DNA from: Pararobbsia alpina
GTDB lineage: Bacteria; Pseudomonadota; Gammaproteobacteria; Burkholderiales; Burkholderiaceae
Direction of reading: 5' to 3'
Assembly (NCBI RefSeq): GCF_902859895.1
Contig: NZ_CADIKM010000001.1
Location: forward strand, 124,001 to 188,000
Length of the DNA stretch: 64,000 bases
How positions within the stretch are numbered: position 1 is the stretch's first letter; every line of letters starts with the position of its first letter. The translations under genes were made by a program, and so were the position numbers. The notes under the pieces were generated by a model. The model made no database searches, was not told the DNA's origin, and was given only the letters and a program-made list of their open reading frames with translations. Shown here in pieces: positions 1 to 8,450 of this stretch.

Positions 1-797
1 AGACCGGTGGTCCGGTAAAAGCGGGTCAGCGAGAACAGATGTTGGTAGGCGCGCAACTGCGGGATTCGCCAGAGCTGCCGGGCCATCCATGCCCTGCAGG
101 CGGGGTGCAGGAAAATGGAAACGACCGCCGCGAACGCGGCGGCAATTCCCAGCGCGATCCATCCGCCATGATGCTTGACCGCGATGCCCCACCAGAGCAG
201 TACCCGCGCGGCGGCGGGCAGCTCGCGCATGGAAGCGTAGATCTCGCTGAAACGCGGAATCACGAAGAACAAAAGGAACACCATGATGCCGCCGCCGATC
301 GCGATGACCACCGCCGGATAGATCAGCGCGGATACGACCTTCTTGCGAACCGCCGACAGCCGCGTTTCGTAGTGGTGGTAACGGCCAAGCGCCTCGGCCA
401 GATGGCCGGTCCGTTCCGATGAACTCACTGTCGCGGCATACAACGCCGGAAAGTACAGCGGCATCTGCCCGAGCACGCGCGACAGCGGCAGGCCTTGGTA
501 CAGACCGTCGATCATTTGCGTGAGGACTTCTCTCGACTCGCCATCGGGCGACTTCTCCCTCAGGGTTTCGACCGATTCGACAAGCGACAGCCCGGCCTGC
601 AACAGGGCGATCAGTTCCTGCGTGAACAGCGCGAGCGAAAACGCGTGCCGGCGACGGCGCGTGCGCGGCACTTTCCTGCAGGCGAGCACGCGCGAGCCTT
701 TCGCCTTCATGAGGCGATGCACTTCCGGTTCATCACGCGCATCCACGCTGACTGTCTGGAACTGACCGGCGTCAAAAACAGTGACCTTGAATAGCAT
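1..797 (-). CDS. gspF: Type II secretion inner-membrane protein GspF (3' end outside window)
   Basis: Polytopic inner-membrane platform protein of a type II secretion system. The reading frame opens with ATG at 797 (MLFKVTVFDAGQFQTVSVDA) and stays open to the window edge, about 265 residues, so the C-terminal third is missing. It shows the GspF/PilC signature: a short N-terminal domain, then LFTQELIALLQAGLSLVESV, then SSSERTGHLAEAL. A hydrophobic span lies near residues 155-185 (VVSALIYPAVVIAIGGGIMV), followed by the family's VIPRFSEIY. It lies 11 bases after gspG on the same strand, so the two are almost certainly co-transcribed. PilC of type IV pili is the main alternative; the GspG neighbour favours secretion. 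Confidence 0.9.
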   Translation of the reverse strand, partial: MLFKVTVFDAGQFQTVSVDARDEPEVHRLMKAKGSRVLACRKVPRTRRRRHAFSLALFTQELIALLQAGLSLVESVETLREKSPDGESREVLTQMIDGLYQGLPLSRVLGQMPLYFPALYAATVSSSERTGHLAEALGRYHHYETRLSAVRKKVVSALIYPAVVIAIGGGIMVFLLFFVIPRFSEIYASMRELPAAARVLLWWGIAVKHHGGWIALGIAAAFAAVVSIFLHPACRAWMARQLWRIPQLRAYQHLFSLTRFYRTTG

Positions 798-808
798 GTC
801 CGGATTCC

Positions 809-1246
809 CTACCAGACGATGTCTGCGTTCATGCCCGAGCCGCCCGGTTTGCCATCGGCACCATGCGACATCAGATCGAATTCACGCTCCTGCGTGCCGG
901 GAACCTGGTAGACGTAGTCACGTCCCCAGGGATCGTCGGGCACGGCCTTGTTCAGGTACGGGCCTTGCCACTGTGCATCGGCATCGGCCGGGCGGTTCGT
1001 GAGCGCTTCGAGGCCGTGCTCGGCGCTTGGATACTGCCCGACATCCAGACGGTAATGGTCAAGGGCGTCGGCGAGCGACTTCATCTGGCTGCTCGCGGTC
1101 TTGATCTTGGCCTTGTCGACCTCGACAAATAGTCTGGGCCCCACATAGCCGGCCAGCATTGCAATGATCAGCAGCACCACAAGCAGTTCCAGCAAGGTGA
1201 AGCCGCGCTGCTTGCGGGCGCCAACCGGTCGATTCAGTGAATGACA
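809..1246 (-). CDS. gspG: Type II secretion major pseudopilin GspG
   Basis: Major subunit of the periplasmic pseudopilus that drives type II secretion. The 145-residue protein has a prepilin peptidase site G16|F17 with Glu at +5 (QRGFTLLELLVVLL), then a hydrophobic N-terminal helix. The GspG-specific C-terminal domain follows, with DPWGRDYVYQ and the Asp-rich loop GADGKPGGSG that binds calcium in characterised GspG proteins. I chose ATG 1246; an in-frame TTG at 1279 would add 11 residues, but the ATG gives a leader of normal length. The gene starts about 40 bases after the chitinase terminator and precedes gspF. In typical gsp operons F comes before G, so the order here is unusual. Confidence 0.92.
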   Translation of the reverse strand, partial: CHSLNRPVGARKQRGFTLLELLVVLLIIAMLAGYVGPRLFVEVDKAKIKTASSQMKSLADALDHYRLDVGQYPSAEHGLEALTNRPADADAQWQGPYLNKAVPDDPWGRDYVYQVPGTQEREFDLMSHGADGKPGGSGMNADIVW

Positions 1247-1287
1247 CATAGGGAAATGGCTCTGACGAGCTGTTTTCAACAGTAAGC

Positions 1288-1314
1288 AAAAAAACCCAGC
1301 GAGACGCCGCTGGG
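1288..1314 (-). terminator. Rho-independent terminator of the chitinase gene
   Basis: On the minus strand a perfect 7-bp stem CCCAGCG/CGCTGGG with a 6-nt loop is followed by seven T. It lies about 75 bases past the chitinase stop codon and just before gspG. Confidence 0.85.
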
Positions 1315-1390
1315 CTCAAGTGACGACAACCCTTATTCCACAGGATCGCCACACTGCTTGTTAGGAATATCCTTGCTTCCCGGCAGCAAG

Positions 1391-3919
1391 CTACTTGCCG
1401 GCCGAACCACGGAACGTGCCGAGCACCTTCGTCAGCTCCCCCTTGTCGTCCCCGTCGAGTTCCCAGCCGAACACGCCGGCCAAGCCTTCCTGCTTCGCGA
1501 AGTCGACCTTCCATTGAGCGACGGTAGCGTCGTCGTAGGTCCACATCGTCGTGCCGTCATAGCCCCAGCCCGCCTTGACGTTTGCATCGCGGTGGTACGT
1601 GCCGCGGTTTTTCACGAGCTTGTAGTCTTCGATACCCGATTCGTACTTGCCCATCGGAATCGAGGTCCGCGTCTGATACAGGCCGTAGTTCGCGCCAGCC
1701 GATACGTTCCAGCCTCGACCGTAAAACGGTACACCCAAGGTCAACTTGTTCATGGGCATGCCCAGTTCTTTCAGGCGTTTGACGGCGTCACTCGCGTTGT
1801 ATTGCTTGAGAGTCGGATTCGATGCGTTCGGCCCCTTGGAGTCGGCGTGAATCGCAGCCTGATGGTTACTCTTCTCGTCCCAGGCGCCGTGGAAGTCGTA
1901 CGACATGAGATTCGCCCAGTTGAGGTACTTTGAATACTCGGCCGGTTCTGTCATGTCGATCTTGTCAACACCCGCACCCAACGCGACCGTGAGCAGATAC
2001 GGCGTGCCCGTCGTGCGGCTGAGTTCGTCGAGCTGCTGGCGGAATTCCTTCAACAGCAGCGTGTAATTCTGCTTGTCGTTGGGATCCACCAAGTTGCCCT
2101 CGAGACCACCGCCCCCCGGGAATTCCCAGTCGACGTCGATGCCGTCGAACACGCCCTTCGCGACGCCCTGCCCCCCTCCGGCATCCCCTGTGGCTGTGAG
2201 GTTGCCCTTGATGTAGGTATCGATACAGGTGCGCGCCAGTTCCTTACGCTTCGCATGCGTATTGGCCGCGTCGGCGAAATGCTTGGACCAGGTCCAGCCA
2301 CCCAACGAAATCAACGTCCTGATGTTGGGATACTTCGCCTTCAACTCCTTGAGCTGATTGAAGTTGCCCTTCATCGGCATGTTGTATATGTCTGCAACAC
2401 CGTCGACCGAATGCTGGGCATCCATCGTCTTGCCGTAGTCGGCATAGGCATCACCCCCATCGCCCTTGCCTGTTTCGGCCTTCACGATGCCGCTCTTGCA
2501 GCGGTACAGTCCGTCGCCGTCCTTATAGACATTTCCAAAACCGTAGTTGATGAACGTCAGGTTTTTGGCCTGCCCTGTCGTATCGACATCCTTCAGGTAA
2601 TAGTTGCGGTCATAGATACTCCATGCCGCGAAGTAGCCGCCGACCTGCTTGGCCGTGGGTGCCAGCGTGTCCGGCATTTCGGCAAGCTGGAGGTCGAGCT
2701 TGAGGCGAATGTCCTTGACTACGCCACTGTCACCCGGGTTCTGCGTCCCATGCCACGCACGGGCGGCGATCATGACCGGTTCCTTCGTGTAGTAGTGCGC
2801 GCCCGTCAGGCCAGGATTGTCAGCTTTATTGAACTCCACAACGAGCGAACTCGGATGCACACCTTCGTTGTATCCGCACTCGGCTGCCCACAGGCGGCCT
2901 GAACCATCGAGCGTGCCGGGATCCCGGTACGCACGCAACTTGACCGTTGCCGGCCGGCCTGCCTCGTCAAACGCGGGGACATGCCAGGTAGCGACCGACC
3001 CGCACGACCAGGTTCCGACTGTGGGCCCAACTGCCGGGTCATACGGTGTGAAGTACGATCCGAACGCCGTGCTCGTTTCATTGATCGGTACAATGACACG
3101 CGAACCCGGTTTGGTCACGGTCAGGTCCACCGCGTGGGTATCGCTTGGCGTGACTTCAACCCCGACCCGCACGGTCTTCAACACAGGATCGAGCCCCGTA
3201 ACCGGATCGTTGGCGTAGTGCCATGCGTGCGCGTTGACCGTCACCAGATCCGAGGCTTGACTCGTGACGTAACGGACCCCGGCCTTCAGATGCATGTTGT
3301 CGCCGCGCTCAAAACTGAGAATCAGCGCGCTTTTTCCCATGCCGTAGCCGCCTACCGTCACGCCGTCGTTCATGGCGTAGAGATAGCCGCTCCTGCCGTC
3401 GCTCGTGGCATTCCTCACGGCACGCAGATAGACGGGCTGACGGGTGTTGTCGCTGCCTAGCGCATAAACGGTGAGCATGGCAGGCTGCCCGGAGCCGGAC
3501 CAGACTGGCGTGGTCGGCCCCAGGGACGCCTGCGATTTGGGCACGAGGAAATACGTCGACGTATCGGTATAGCTCGGCAACGGCACCACACTTGAGCTTT
3601 GCGACTCGCTGTTGAACTTCACCGTCACGTCCGCCTCAACAGGTTGCGGCATCGCACCCAGATCAGCCCATACTTCATTGACACCCGGCTCTTCGCCAGG
3701 GTTGGCCCACCACTTGTTCGACCAGGTGTGCGCATCGTGAGTGACGCAGACCGGCGGAGTGCCCGGATAGCTGAACTTCGACTCCCAGACCGAAATCGAT
3801 GGGCAAGCTGCAACGTTCGGATAGGCATCGGCTTGCGCGGCGGATGAGGCACTCATGGCCATCCCGAAAACCACACCGGATATAACGATCGGCAACGGCT
3901 TCATCTTGATTCTTTTCAC
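1391..3919 (-). CDS. Secreted GH18 chitinase with N-terminal chitin-binding module and two internal repeats
   Basis: Endo-acting chitinase of glycoside hydrolase family 18, predicted to be exported. The protein has 842 residues. Residues 1-30 are a signal peptide (cleavage near AQA|DA). Residues 35-89 resemble a CBM5/12 chitin-binding module with its KWW pair (WSNKWWANPGEEPG). Residues about 92-254 and 260-412 are two copies of one module of unknown family. The catalytic barrel is residues 423-840, with the family motif DGIDVDWE at 592-599, Glu599 being the predicted acid/base. The start is GTG 3919, with AGGGAA seven bases upstream; ATG at 3904 is an alternative. It sits directly upstream of gspG-gspF, so it may be the secreted substrate (inference). 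A terminator separates the two units. Confidence 0.93.
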   Translation of the reverse strand: MKRIKMKPLPIVISGVVFGMAMSASSAAQADAYPNVAACPSISVWESKFSYPGTPPVCVTHDAHTWSNKWWANPGEEPGVNEVWADLGAMPQPVEADVTVKFNSESQSSSVVPLPSYTDTSTYFLVPKSQASLGPTTPVWSGSGQPAMLTVYALGSDNTRQPVYLRAVRNATSDGRSGYLYAMNDGVTVGGYGMGKSALILSFERGDNMHLKAGVRYVTSQASDLVTVNAHAWHYANDPVTGLDPVLKTVRVGVEVTPSDTHAVDLTVTKPGSRVIVPINETSTAFGSYFTPYDPAVGPTVGTWSCGSVATWHVPAFDEAGRPATVKLRAYRDPGTLDGSGRLWAAECGYNEGVHPSSLVVEFNKADNPGLTGAHYYTKEPVMIAARAWHGTQNPGDSGVVKDIRLKLDLQLAEMPDTLAPTAKQVGGYFAAWSIYDRNYYLKDVDTTGQAKNLTFINYGFGNVYKDGDGLYRCKSGIVKAETGKGDGGDAYADYGKTMDAQHSVDGVADIYNMPMKGNFNQLKELKAKYPNIRTLISLGGWTWSKHFADAANTHAKRKELARTCIDTYIKGNLTATGDAGGGQGVAKGVFDGIDVDWEFPGGGGLEGNLVDPNDKQNYTLLLKEFRQQLDELSRTTGTPYLLTVALGAGVDKIDMTEPAEYSKYLNWANLMSYDFHGAWDEKSNHQAAIHADSKGPNASNPTLKQYNASDAVKRLKELGMPMNKLTLGVPFYGRGWNVSAGANYGLYQTRTSIPMGKYESGIEDYKLVKNRGTYHRDANVKAGWGYDGTTMWTYDDATVAQWKVDFAKQEGLAGVFGWELDGDDKGELTKVLGTFRGSAGK

Positions 3920-4046
3920 GTTCCATTCCCTGTTGCAGATTCATGAAAACTGGCTGGCCCGTCGCACCTTGCGAGTGGCGAACGAGCAGCGCCAGTATGT
4001 GAAGGTTGGTGGGAACTGAAAAACTAGGATTGTTCTCATTCCATGA

Positions 4047-4074
4047 ACGACATCACCCCGCTGAACGGAGGCAC
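4047..4074 (+). other. Chitinase / zapA-locus divergent intergenic region, representative stretch
   Basis: The 280 bases between the chitinase start (3919) and the coiled-coil gene (4202) hold no convincing gene. Promoters for both directions must lie here. The one I can place is for the zapA side (4147-4174). Confidence 0.4.
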
Positions 4075-4146
4075 TTGGCACATCAGGTTTCCGCGCCGGA
4101 ACATCGCGGTCTGTGCGCAGAATTCGTAACCACGCGTATCGGAACT

Positions 4147-4174
4147 CTGACAACGCAAAGATTGGAGTTAGAAT
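4147..4174 (+). promoter_or_regulatory. Candidate sigma70 promoter of the zapA locus
   Basis: -35 CTGACA at 4147-4152 and -10 TAGAAT at 4169-4174, with a 16-bp spacer. It lies 28 bases before the first gene's start codon. Confidence 0.5.
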
Positions 4175-4201
4175 GACAAGCCTTATGAGGACGCAGCAGA
4201 C

Positions 4202-4531
4202 ATGCTTAACGAACTCGACCTTTTGTCACAGAATATCGGCCGCCTGATTGCGATCAGTGGTCAGCATCAACAACGCTTGCTCGATCTCGAGACGCAGCTC
4301 GCGCACGCCCACGACGAACGCGACACGCTGCGTGCCGAGGTCGAAGCGCTGCGTGGCGAGCGCGATGCATTGCGCAGCGAACGTGATGCCTTGTCGTCGA
4401 AGATCGACGACGCACAGGTGCGCCTGAACGCGATTCTCGAAAAGTTGCCGCATAGCCGCGCCGACGAAAGTCAGCTCGACCTGCTTGCGCCGTCGACGCC
4501 TGCGGCCCCCGCCCAAGGAAATGCCGGATGA
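4202..4531 (+). CDS. Small coiled-coil protein preceding zapA (ZapB-like in architecture)
   Basis: A 109-residue protein of unknown function. Residues 10-85 are an almost unbroken heptad-rich helix (ERDTLRAEVEALRGERDALR) with four ERDxL-type repeats, followed by a Pro/Ala-rich tail. It has no signal peptide or membrane segment, so it is cytosolic. GAGGA lies about 11 bases before the ATG. Its stop codon overlaps the zapA start (ATGA), implying translational coupling. The position and the coiled coil suggest a division-associated partner comparable to ZapB, but sequence alone cannot prove this. It is longer than the roughly 70-residue proteins usually found here. Confidence 0.75.
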   Translation: MLNELDLLSQNIGRLIAISGQHQQRLLDLETQLAHAHDERDTLRAEVEALRGERDALRSERDALSSKIDDAQVRLNAILEKLPHSRADESQLDLLAPSTPAAPAQGNAG

Positions 4532-4845
4532 GCGCAAAACAAATTGAAGTGCAGATTCTCGGCCAGGCCTATCGTCTTTCCTGCGCACCCGAAGCCGAGG
4601 CTTCGCTGCGCGAGGCGGTCGCCCGCGTCGATGCCGAGATGACCAAGGCGCGCGACAGCAGTGCGGTGCGCGGGACCGACCGCGTTGCTGTGCTTGCGGC
4701 ACTCTCGTTGGCGTCGGAATTGCTTAAGCTGCAAAAGAGTGTGCGGCACGGAGAAGCATTTCCGGTCGAGGAAATACGGCGTACAATGAGCCACATGAAC
4801 CAGCAGCTAGATGCAGCGATTGGTCAGTTGAACGTGCAGCCGTAG
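4528..4845 (+). CDS. zapA: Cell division protein ZapA
   Basis: ZapA bundles FtsZ filaments at the division ring. The 105-residue protein opens with the conserved MSAKQIEVQILGQAYRLSC strand region. It continues with EASLREAVARVDAEMTKARD and the VAVLAALSLASELLKLQ helix, ending in a C-terminal coiled-coil region. Length is normal for the family. It overlaps the upstream coiled-coil gene by four bases and is followed by 6S RNA, a gene order known from many proteobacteria. Confidence 0.92.
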   Translation: MSAKQIEVQILGQAYRLSCAPEAEASLREAVARVDAEMTKARDSSAVRGTDRVAVLAALSLASELLKLQKSVRHGEAFPVEEIRRTMSHMNQQLDAAIGQLNVQP

Positions 4846-4906
4846 TTAGGTTGCGCGGGCTCGCCGACCGCTTCGCTTCTCGATGTAGGTTTCACAAGTT
4901 TCAAAG

Positions 4907-5083
4907 CTTCCCTGCCTGGTTCGCCAAGGCCATAAATTCCTTGAACCAATGCCATGTGCAAGGTTGTGGAAATTGGAGCGCGGGCGTGCGCGTCACTCTG
5001 TCTGATGAGCCCAACGTGCTTCTGACTACGACCGTCTTGAACTCCCGGTTCAGGATGCCGGCCTAGCGGCCAAGGTGGGGACC
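4907..5083 (+). ncRNA. ssrS: 6S RNA (SsrS)
   Basis: 6S RNA binds sigma70 RNA polymerase and down-regulates transcription in stationary phase. The evidence is position (directly after zapA) and structure. The ends TCCCTGCCTGG and CCAAGGTGGGGA pair to form the closing stem. The 3' arm contains CTTGAACTCCCGGTTCAGGA followed by GCCGGCCTAGCGGC, matching the characteristic 3' half of E. coli 6S RNA (TTGAACC...GGTTCAAGG, then a GC-rich stem). The 5' arm carries CCTTGAACCAATGCC. About 177 nt is the usual size. Ends are estimated to within about 10 nt. Confidence 0.8.
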
Positions 5084-5089
5084 TACTCG

Positions 5090-5121
5090 AACGGCGTTGG
5101 CTTCTGGCCAGCGCCGTTTTT
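5090..5121 (+). terminator. Terminator downstream of 6S RNA
   Basis: Stem ACGGCGTTGGC/GCCAGCGCCGT (one U-G pair) with a 5-nt loop, then five T. It lies just before the EVE-protein gene. Confidence 0.85.
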
Positions 5122-5137
5122 CTTTGGGCGATCGGAC

Positions 5138-5602
5138 ATGCATTACTGGCTGATGAAATCCGAACCCGACGAGGCCAGCATCGACGACCTTGCCGGGGCT
5201 CCGGGACAAACCCTGCCGTGGACCGGCGTGCGCAACTATCAGGCGCGCAATTTCATGCGCGACCTGATGAAGGTCGGCGACGGCGTGCTCTTCTATCACT
5301 CGAGTTGCGCGGTGCCTGGCATCGCCGGTATTGCGCGCGTCGCGTCGACGCCCTATCCGGATCCGACGCAGTTCGACGTACAGAGCGTTTACTACGATCC
5401 GAAAGCGCGCGAAGAAGAGCCGCGCTGGATGCTCGTCGACGTCAGTTTCGTACGCAAGACACCGCTGATCACATTGCCGATGCTACGTGACGAACCACGG
5501 CTTGCCGACATGCGCGTGCTCGCGAAGGGGAATCGATTGTCGATTACGCCCGTTACCGCGGACGAGTGGCGCGTGATTACGAAAGACCTCGCGAAAGGCT
5601 GA
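5138..5602 (+). CDS. EVE domain protein
   Basis: A 154-residue single-domain protein of the EVE family, a PUA/YTH-like fold thought to bind modified bases in nucleic acid. The family start MHYWLMKSEPDEASIDDL is plain. It is followed by WTGVRNYQARNFMRDLMKVGD, VLFYHSSC and the core around EPRWMLVDVSF. An open frame extends upstream to 5075, but that part is 6S terminator sequence, so ATG 5138 is the start. It stands alone between 6S RNA and a SIMPL protein. EVE proteins occur both as housekeeping genes, as this one probably is, and in defence islands. Confidence 0.9.
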   Translation: MHYWLMKSEPDEASIDDLAGAPGQTLPWTGVRNYQARNFMRDLMKVGDGVLFYHSSCAVPGIAGIARVASTPYPDPTQFDVQSVYYDPKAREEEPRWMLVDVSFVRKTPLITLPMLRDEPRLADMRVLAKGNRLSITPVTADEWRVITKDLAKG

Positions 5603-5651
5603 CGTCGGACACGTCACCTCCAATCCTGTTCCTGTCTCCCGGAGCTTGAGC

Positions 5652-6362
5652 ATGACCCTTCATCAATCGCTTGCAGGACTTGTCGTGGGCACGGTGTTCG
5701 CGTTCGGCGCCTGTCACGCTTCGGCGCAGACCGTCCCACCACCCGCCGGCGTGCTGAATCTCGACGCCAGCGCGAGTCTCGACGTTCCGCAGGATGTCGT
5801 CCATGTCACCCTCTCGTATGAACAACAGGCGGATGATCCGGCGACGCTCGCCGGCGCACTGAACGAGCGGACCGAAAAGGTGCTGCTCGCGGCAAAACGC
5901 CAGAGCGGTGTGACGGCGCAGACAGGGGCCTTGTCCGTCTATCCTTCGACCGACCGCGACGGGCATATCAGCGGATGGCGCGGACGCAGCGAAGTCCGGC
6001 TCGACTCGCACGATTTCGCGGCGGTCTCGAAGCTCGCGGGCAGCCTGTCATCGCAGATGCAGATCTCGAACGTGACGTTCTCGCTGTCACCCGAATCGCG
6101 TGATGCGGCGCAGAAGAAGTTGAGCGGCGAAGCGATTGCCGAGTTCCGCCAGAAAGCCGCGGACGCATCGGCCGCCTTCGGCTTCGGTGGCTTCACGATT
6201 CGCGAAGTCAGCGTATCGGCCGGCGAAAGCAGCCCGCCGCGTCCGATGATGATGGCGCGCATGTCCGCCCAGGGCGCCCCGAAGATGGCCGACGTGCCCC
6301 TCGAAGCCGGCGACTCGACCGTCACGGTCCACGTCAACGGCTCGGTGCAGATGACGCATTGA
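5652..6362 (+). CDS. Periplasmic SIMPL (DUF541) domain protein
   Basis: A 236-residue exported protein. Residues 1-26 form a signal peptide ending near ASAQ. The SIMPL domain follows, with ASASLDVPQDVVHVTLSYEQ at its start, a central VTAQTGALSVYPSTDRDGHI and a helix EFRQKAADASAAFGFGGFTI. The family (BP26-like) forms periplasmic oligomers in some species; its role is poorly defined. ATG 5652 is preferred over the in-frame TTG at 5646. It converges on lgt with 37 bases between. Confidence 0.85.
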   Translation: MTLHQSLAGLVVGTVFAFGACHASAQTVPPPAGVLNLDASASLDVPQDVVHVTLSYEQQADDPATLAGALNERTEKVLLAAKRQSGVTAQTGALSVYPSTDRDGHISGWRGRSEVRLDSHDFAAVSKLAGSLSSQMQISNVTFSLSPESRDAAQKKLSGEAIAEFRQKAADASAAFGFGGFTIREVSVSAGESSPPRPMMMARMSAQGAPKMADVPLEAGDSTVTVHVNGSVQMTH

Positions 6363-6399
6363 CGCAATGAGACGGCCGGGCCAGCGGCCCGGCGTCACA

Positions 6400-7317
6400 T
6401 CAGCGGTTCGGTGCGGACGATGACGTCGCAGCGAGTGGCGAGCGCGCAGCTCGCCGGTATGAATGGATCAGCAGCCAGATCCCGGCGATGATCATCGGCA
6501 ACGAGAGCCACTGCCCCATCGACAGGCCAAACGTGAGCAGGCCCAGAAAGTCATCGGGCTCGCGGGCGAATTCGACGATGAAGCGCGCGAGACCATAGCC
6601 GATCAGGAAGACGGCCGATATCGCGGCGACCGGCCGCGGCTTCTTCGCGAAGAACCACAACACGAAAAACAGGGCGATCCCCTCGAGCGCAATCTCATAG
6701 AGTTCGGAAGGATGGCGCGGCAGCAACTGATAACGCAGGAACACGTCCTGCAGATGCCATGCGTTCACCTCGGCGGGATGCGCGAGCAGCCATGCCCGGT
6801 CGTCCCGAGCCGCGCCCGGGAACAGCATTGCCCAGGGCGCGTCGGGGCGCGTGACCCGGCCCCAGAGTTCGCCGTTGATGAAGTTGCCGAAGCGCCCGCA
6901 CGCGAGGCCCGCCGGCACCATCGGGGCGATGAAGTCGGTCACCTGCATCCAGGTCCGCCCGCGCTGCCGCGCGAACAGCATCATCGCGAGAATCACGCCG
7001 AGAAAGCCGCCATGAAACGACATGCCGCCTTCCCAGACCTTGAACACGTCGAGCGGATGCGCGAAATACCAGTCGGCCTTATAGAACAGCACATAGCCGA
7101 GCCGGCCGCCCAGGATCACGCCGATCACCCCGAAGAACAGCAGGTCGTCGATGTCCTTGCTGGTCCACCCCTGCGCGGCGACATGCGGCAGGCGCAAACG
7201 CAGCCGGCCGACGACGATCGCAAGAATGAAGGCGAGCAGGTACATGAGCCCGTACCAGCGGATCGCAAGCGGACCCAGATGAATCGCGACGGGATCGAAT
7301 TGGGGATGAATCAGCAT
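6400..7317 (-). CDS. lgt: Prolipoprotein diacylglyceryl transferase
   Basis: Transfers diacylglycerol from phosphatidylglycerol to the lipobox cysteine of prolipoproteins, the first step of lipoprotein maturation in the inner membrane. It has 305 residues and about seven membrane spans. Signature features are HGGFLG near residue 101 and the Lgt signature [19 protein letters not shown] with its essential Arg. The C-terminal segment is poorly conserved and Ser/Ala-rich. Length is normal. It has no obvious operon partners; its start faces away from the LysR gene just upstream on the same strand. The second enzyme of the pathway, lspA, is at the far end of the window. Confidence 0.95.
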   Translation of the reverse strand: MLIHPQFDPVAIHLGPLAIRWYGLMYLLAFILAIVVGRLRLRLPHVAAQGWTSKDIDDLLFFGVIGVILGGRLGYVLFYKADWYFAHPLDVFKVWEGGMSFHGGFLGVILAMMLFARQRGRTWMQVTDFIAPMVPAGLACGRFGNFINGELWGRVTRPDAPWAMLFPGAARDDRAWLLAHPAEVNAWHLQDVFLRYQLLPRHPSELYEIALEGIALFFVLWFFAKKPRPVAAISAVFLIGYGLARFIVEFAREPDDFLGLLTFGLSMGQWLSLPMIIAGIWLLIHSYRRAARSPLAATSSSAPNR

Positions 7318-7346
7318 CGTTAGGCGAGGTCCGGGATCAGGATCAA

Positions 7347-8276
7347 TCAGATTAACAAAGGGGCCGGCACGCGATCGTCCGGCGGCTGCCAGCCGCGTGC
7401 GACTTCGACAAAGCCACCCAGCACAGGGCTCACGTCGTCGCTGCGCCAGAGCAGACCGGTTTCGACGAGCGGCTCCGCATCACGCAGCGGCCGGTAGACA
7501 ACCCCTGTGCGGCGCAGGTTACACAAGGAGCGCGGCACCAGTGCGACACCCATGCCCGCCGAGACGAGGCTTACGATTGTCTGCATCTGGATCGCTTCCT
7601 GGCCGATCCTGGGCGTGAGCCCGGCCCGCGCATAGCAATCCATAATGATGTCATAAAAGGCGGGCGCCAGACGCCGAGGAAACACCACGAGCGGCAAATC
7701 GGCGAGCGCCGCGAGCGGGACCTCGCCGCCGAGCTGCCGCGCCGTGTCGTCCGACATCGCGACGATCAGGGGTTCACGCATGAGCGGCAGGTAGCTGAGC
7801 TGCCCCGCATAGCGCGGCGGCACGGGCGGAATCATCAAGCCCGCGTCGATGCGCCCCGCGATGAGCTCCTCGACCTGGATATCGCTCGTCGATTCGACCA
7901 GTTGGAGTCGTACGCCCGGATAGCGCTCGGTGAACGCACGCATCAGCTGAGGCAGCAGGCCATAGTCGGCGGTCGACACAAAGGCCAGCGACAGCTCGCC
8001 GGCCTCGCCACGCGCCAGGGACTGCGCCAGGGCAGGCAGACTGTCGGCCAATGTGAGCAGGCGACGCACTTCGGGGAGCAGATCGCGTCCGACCGGTGTG
8101 AGCTCGACACTGCGTCGCGTGCGCGCAAAGAGCGCTGCGCCGAGCGTCTCTTCGAGCGCCATGATCTGCTGCGAGAGGGGCGGCTGCGTCATGGCCAGCC
8201 GGCTCGCCGCCCGCCCGAAATGGCGTTCCTCGGCGACGGCGACGAAATAGCGAAGCTGGCGCAAATCAAGTCCCAT
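7347..8276 (-). CDS. LysR-type transcriptional regulator, divergent to ilvD
   Basis: A 309-residue LysR-family regulator of the CatR/BenM-like branch. The winged helix-turn-helix covers residues 1-60 ([20 protein letters not shown], then [13 protein letters not shown]). The effector-binding domain follows from about residue 90 ([20 protein letters not shown]). ATG 8276 gives the family's usual start; an in-frame ATG at 8303 would add nine residues. It is divergent from ilvD across about 170 bases that include an inverted repeat, so autoregulation and control of ilvD are plausible but unproven. Confidence 0.9.
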   Translation of the reverse strand: MGLDLRQLRYFVAVAEERHFGRAASRLAMTQPPLSQQIMALEETLGAALFARTRRSVELTPVGRDLLPEVRRLLTLADSLPALAQSLARGEAGELSLAFVSTADYGLLPQLMRAFTERYPGVRLQLVESTSDIQVEELIAGRIDAGLMIPPVPPRYAGQLSYLPLMREPLIVAMSDDTARQLGGEVPLAALADLPLVVFPRRLAPAFYDIIMDCYARAGLTPRIGQEAIQMQTIVSLVSAGMGVALVPRSLCNLRRTGVVYRPLRDAEPLVETGLLWRSDDVSPVLGGFVEVARGWQPPDDRVPAPLLI

Positions 8277-8297
8277 CGGTGCGTTCCTATTGAGATG

Positions 8298-8349
8298 TTT
8301 CACGACCTAATACATGCAGAATAATATATTTGACACTCAATTCGTGAAA
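8298..8349. promoter_or_regulatory. Inverted repeat TTTCACGA/TCGTGAAA between the LysR gene and ilvD
   Basis: Perfect 8-bp arms at 8298-8305 and 8342-8349 flank a 36-bp AT-rich segment. The site lies between divergent genes, where LysR operators normally sit. Function is inferred from placement only. Confidence 0.4.
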
Positions 8350-8450
8350 GGCCATCCTGCGCACTCACGAACCCAGTACGAATCACCGTGACCCGCCCGG
8401 TTTCCAGTCGAGGCGGGCACCCCTCACCCGAGATCACCGGAGAGTTCCCC

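Noticed and set aside
5138-5602. EVE protein as part of a defence island
   Set aside because: Neighbours are zapA, 6S RNA and lgt, a stable housekeeping context, so a defence role is not supported here.
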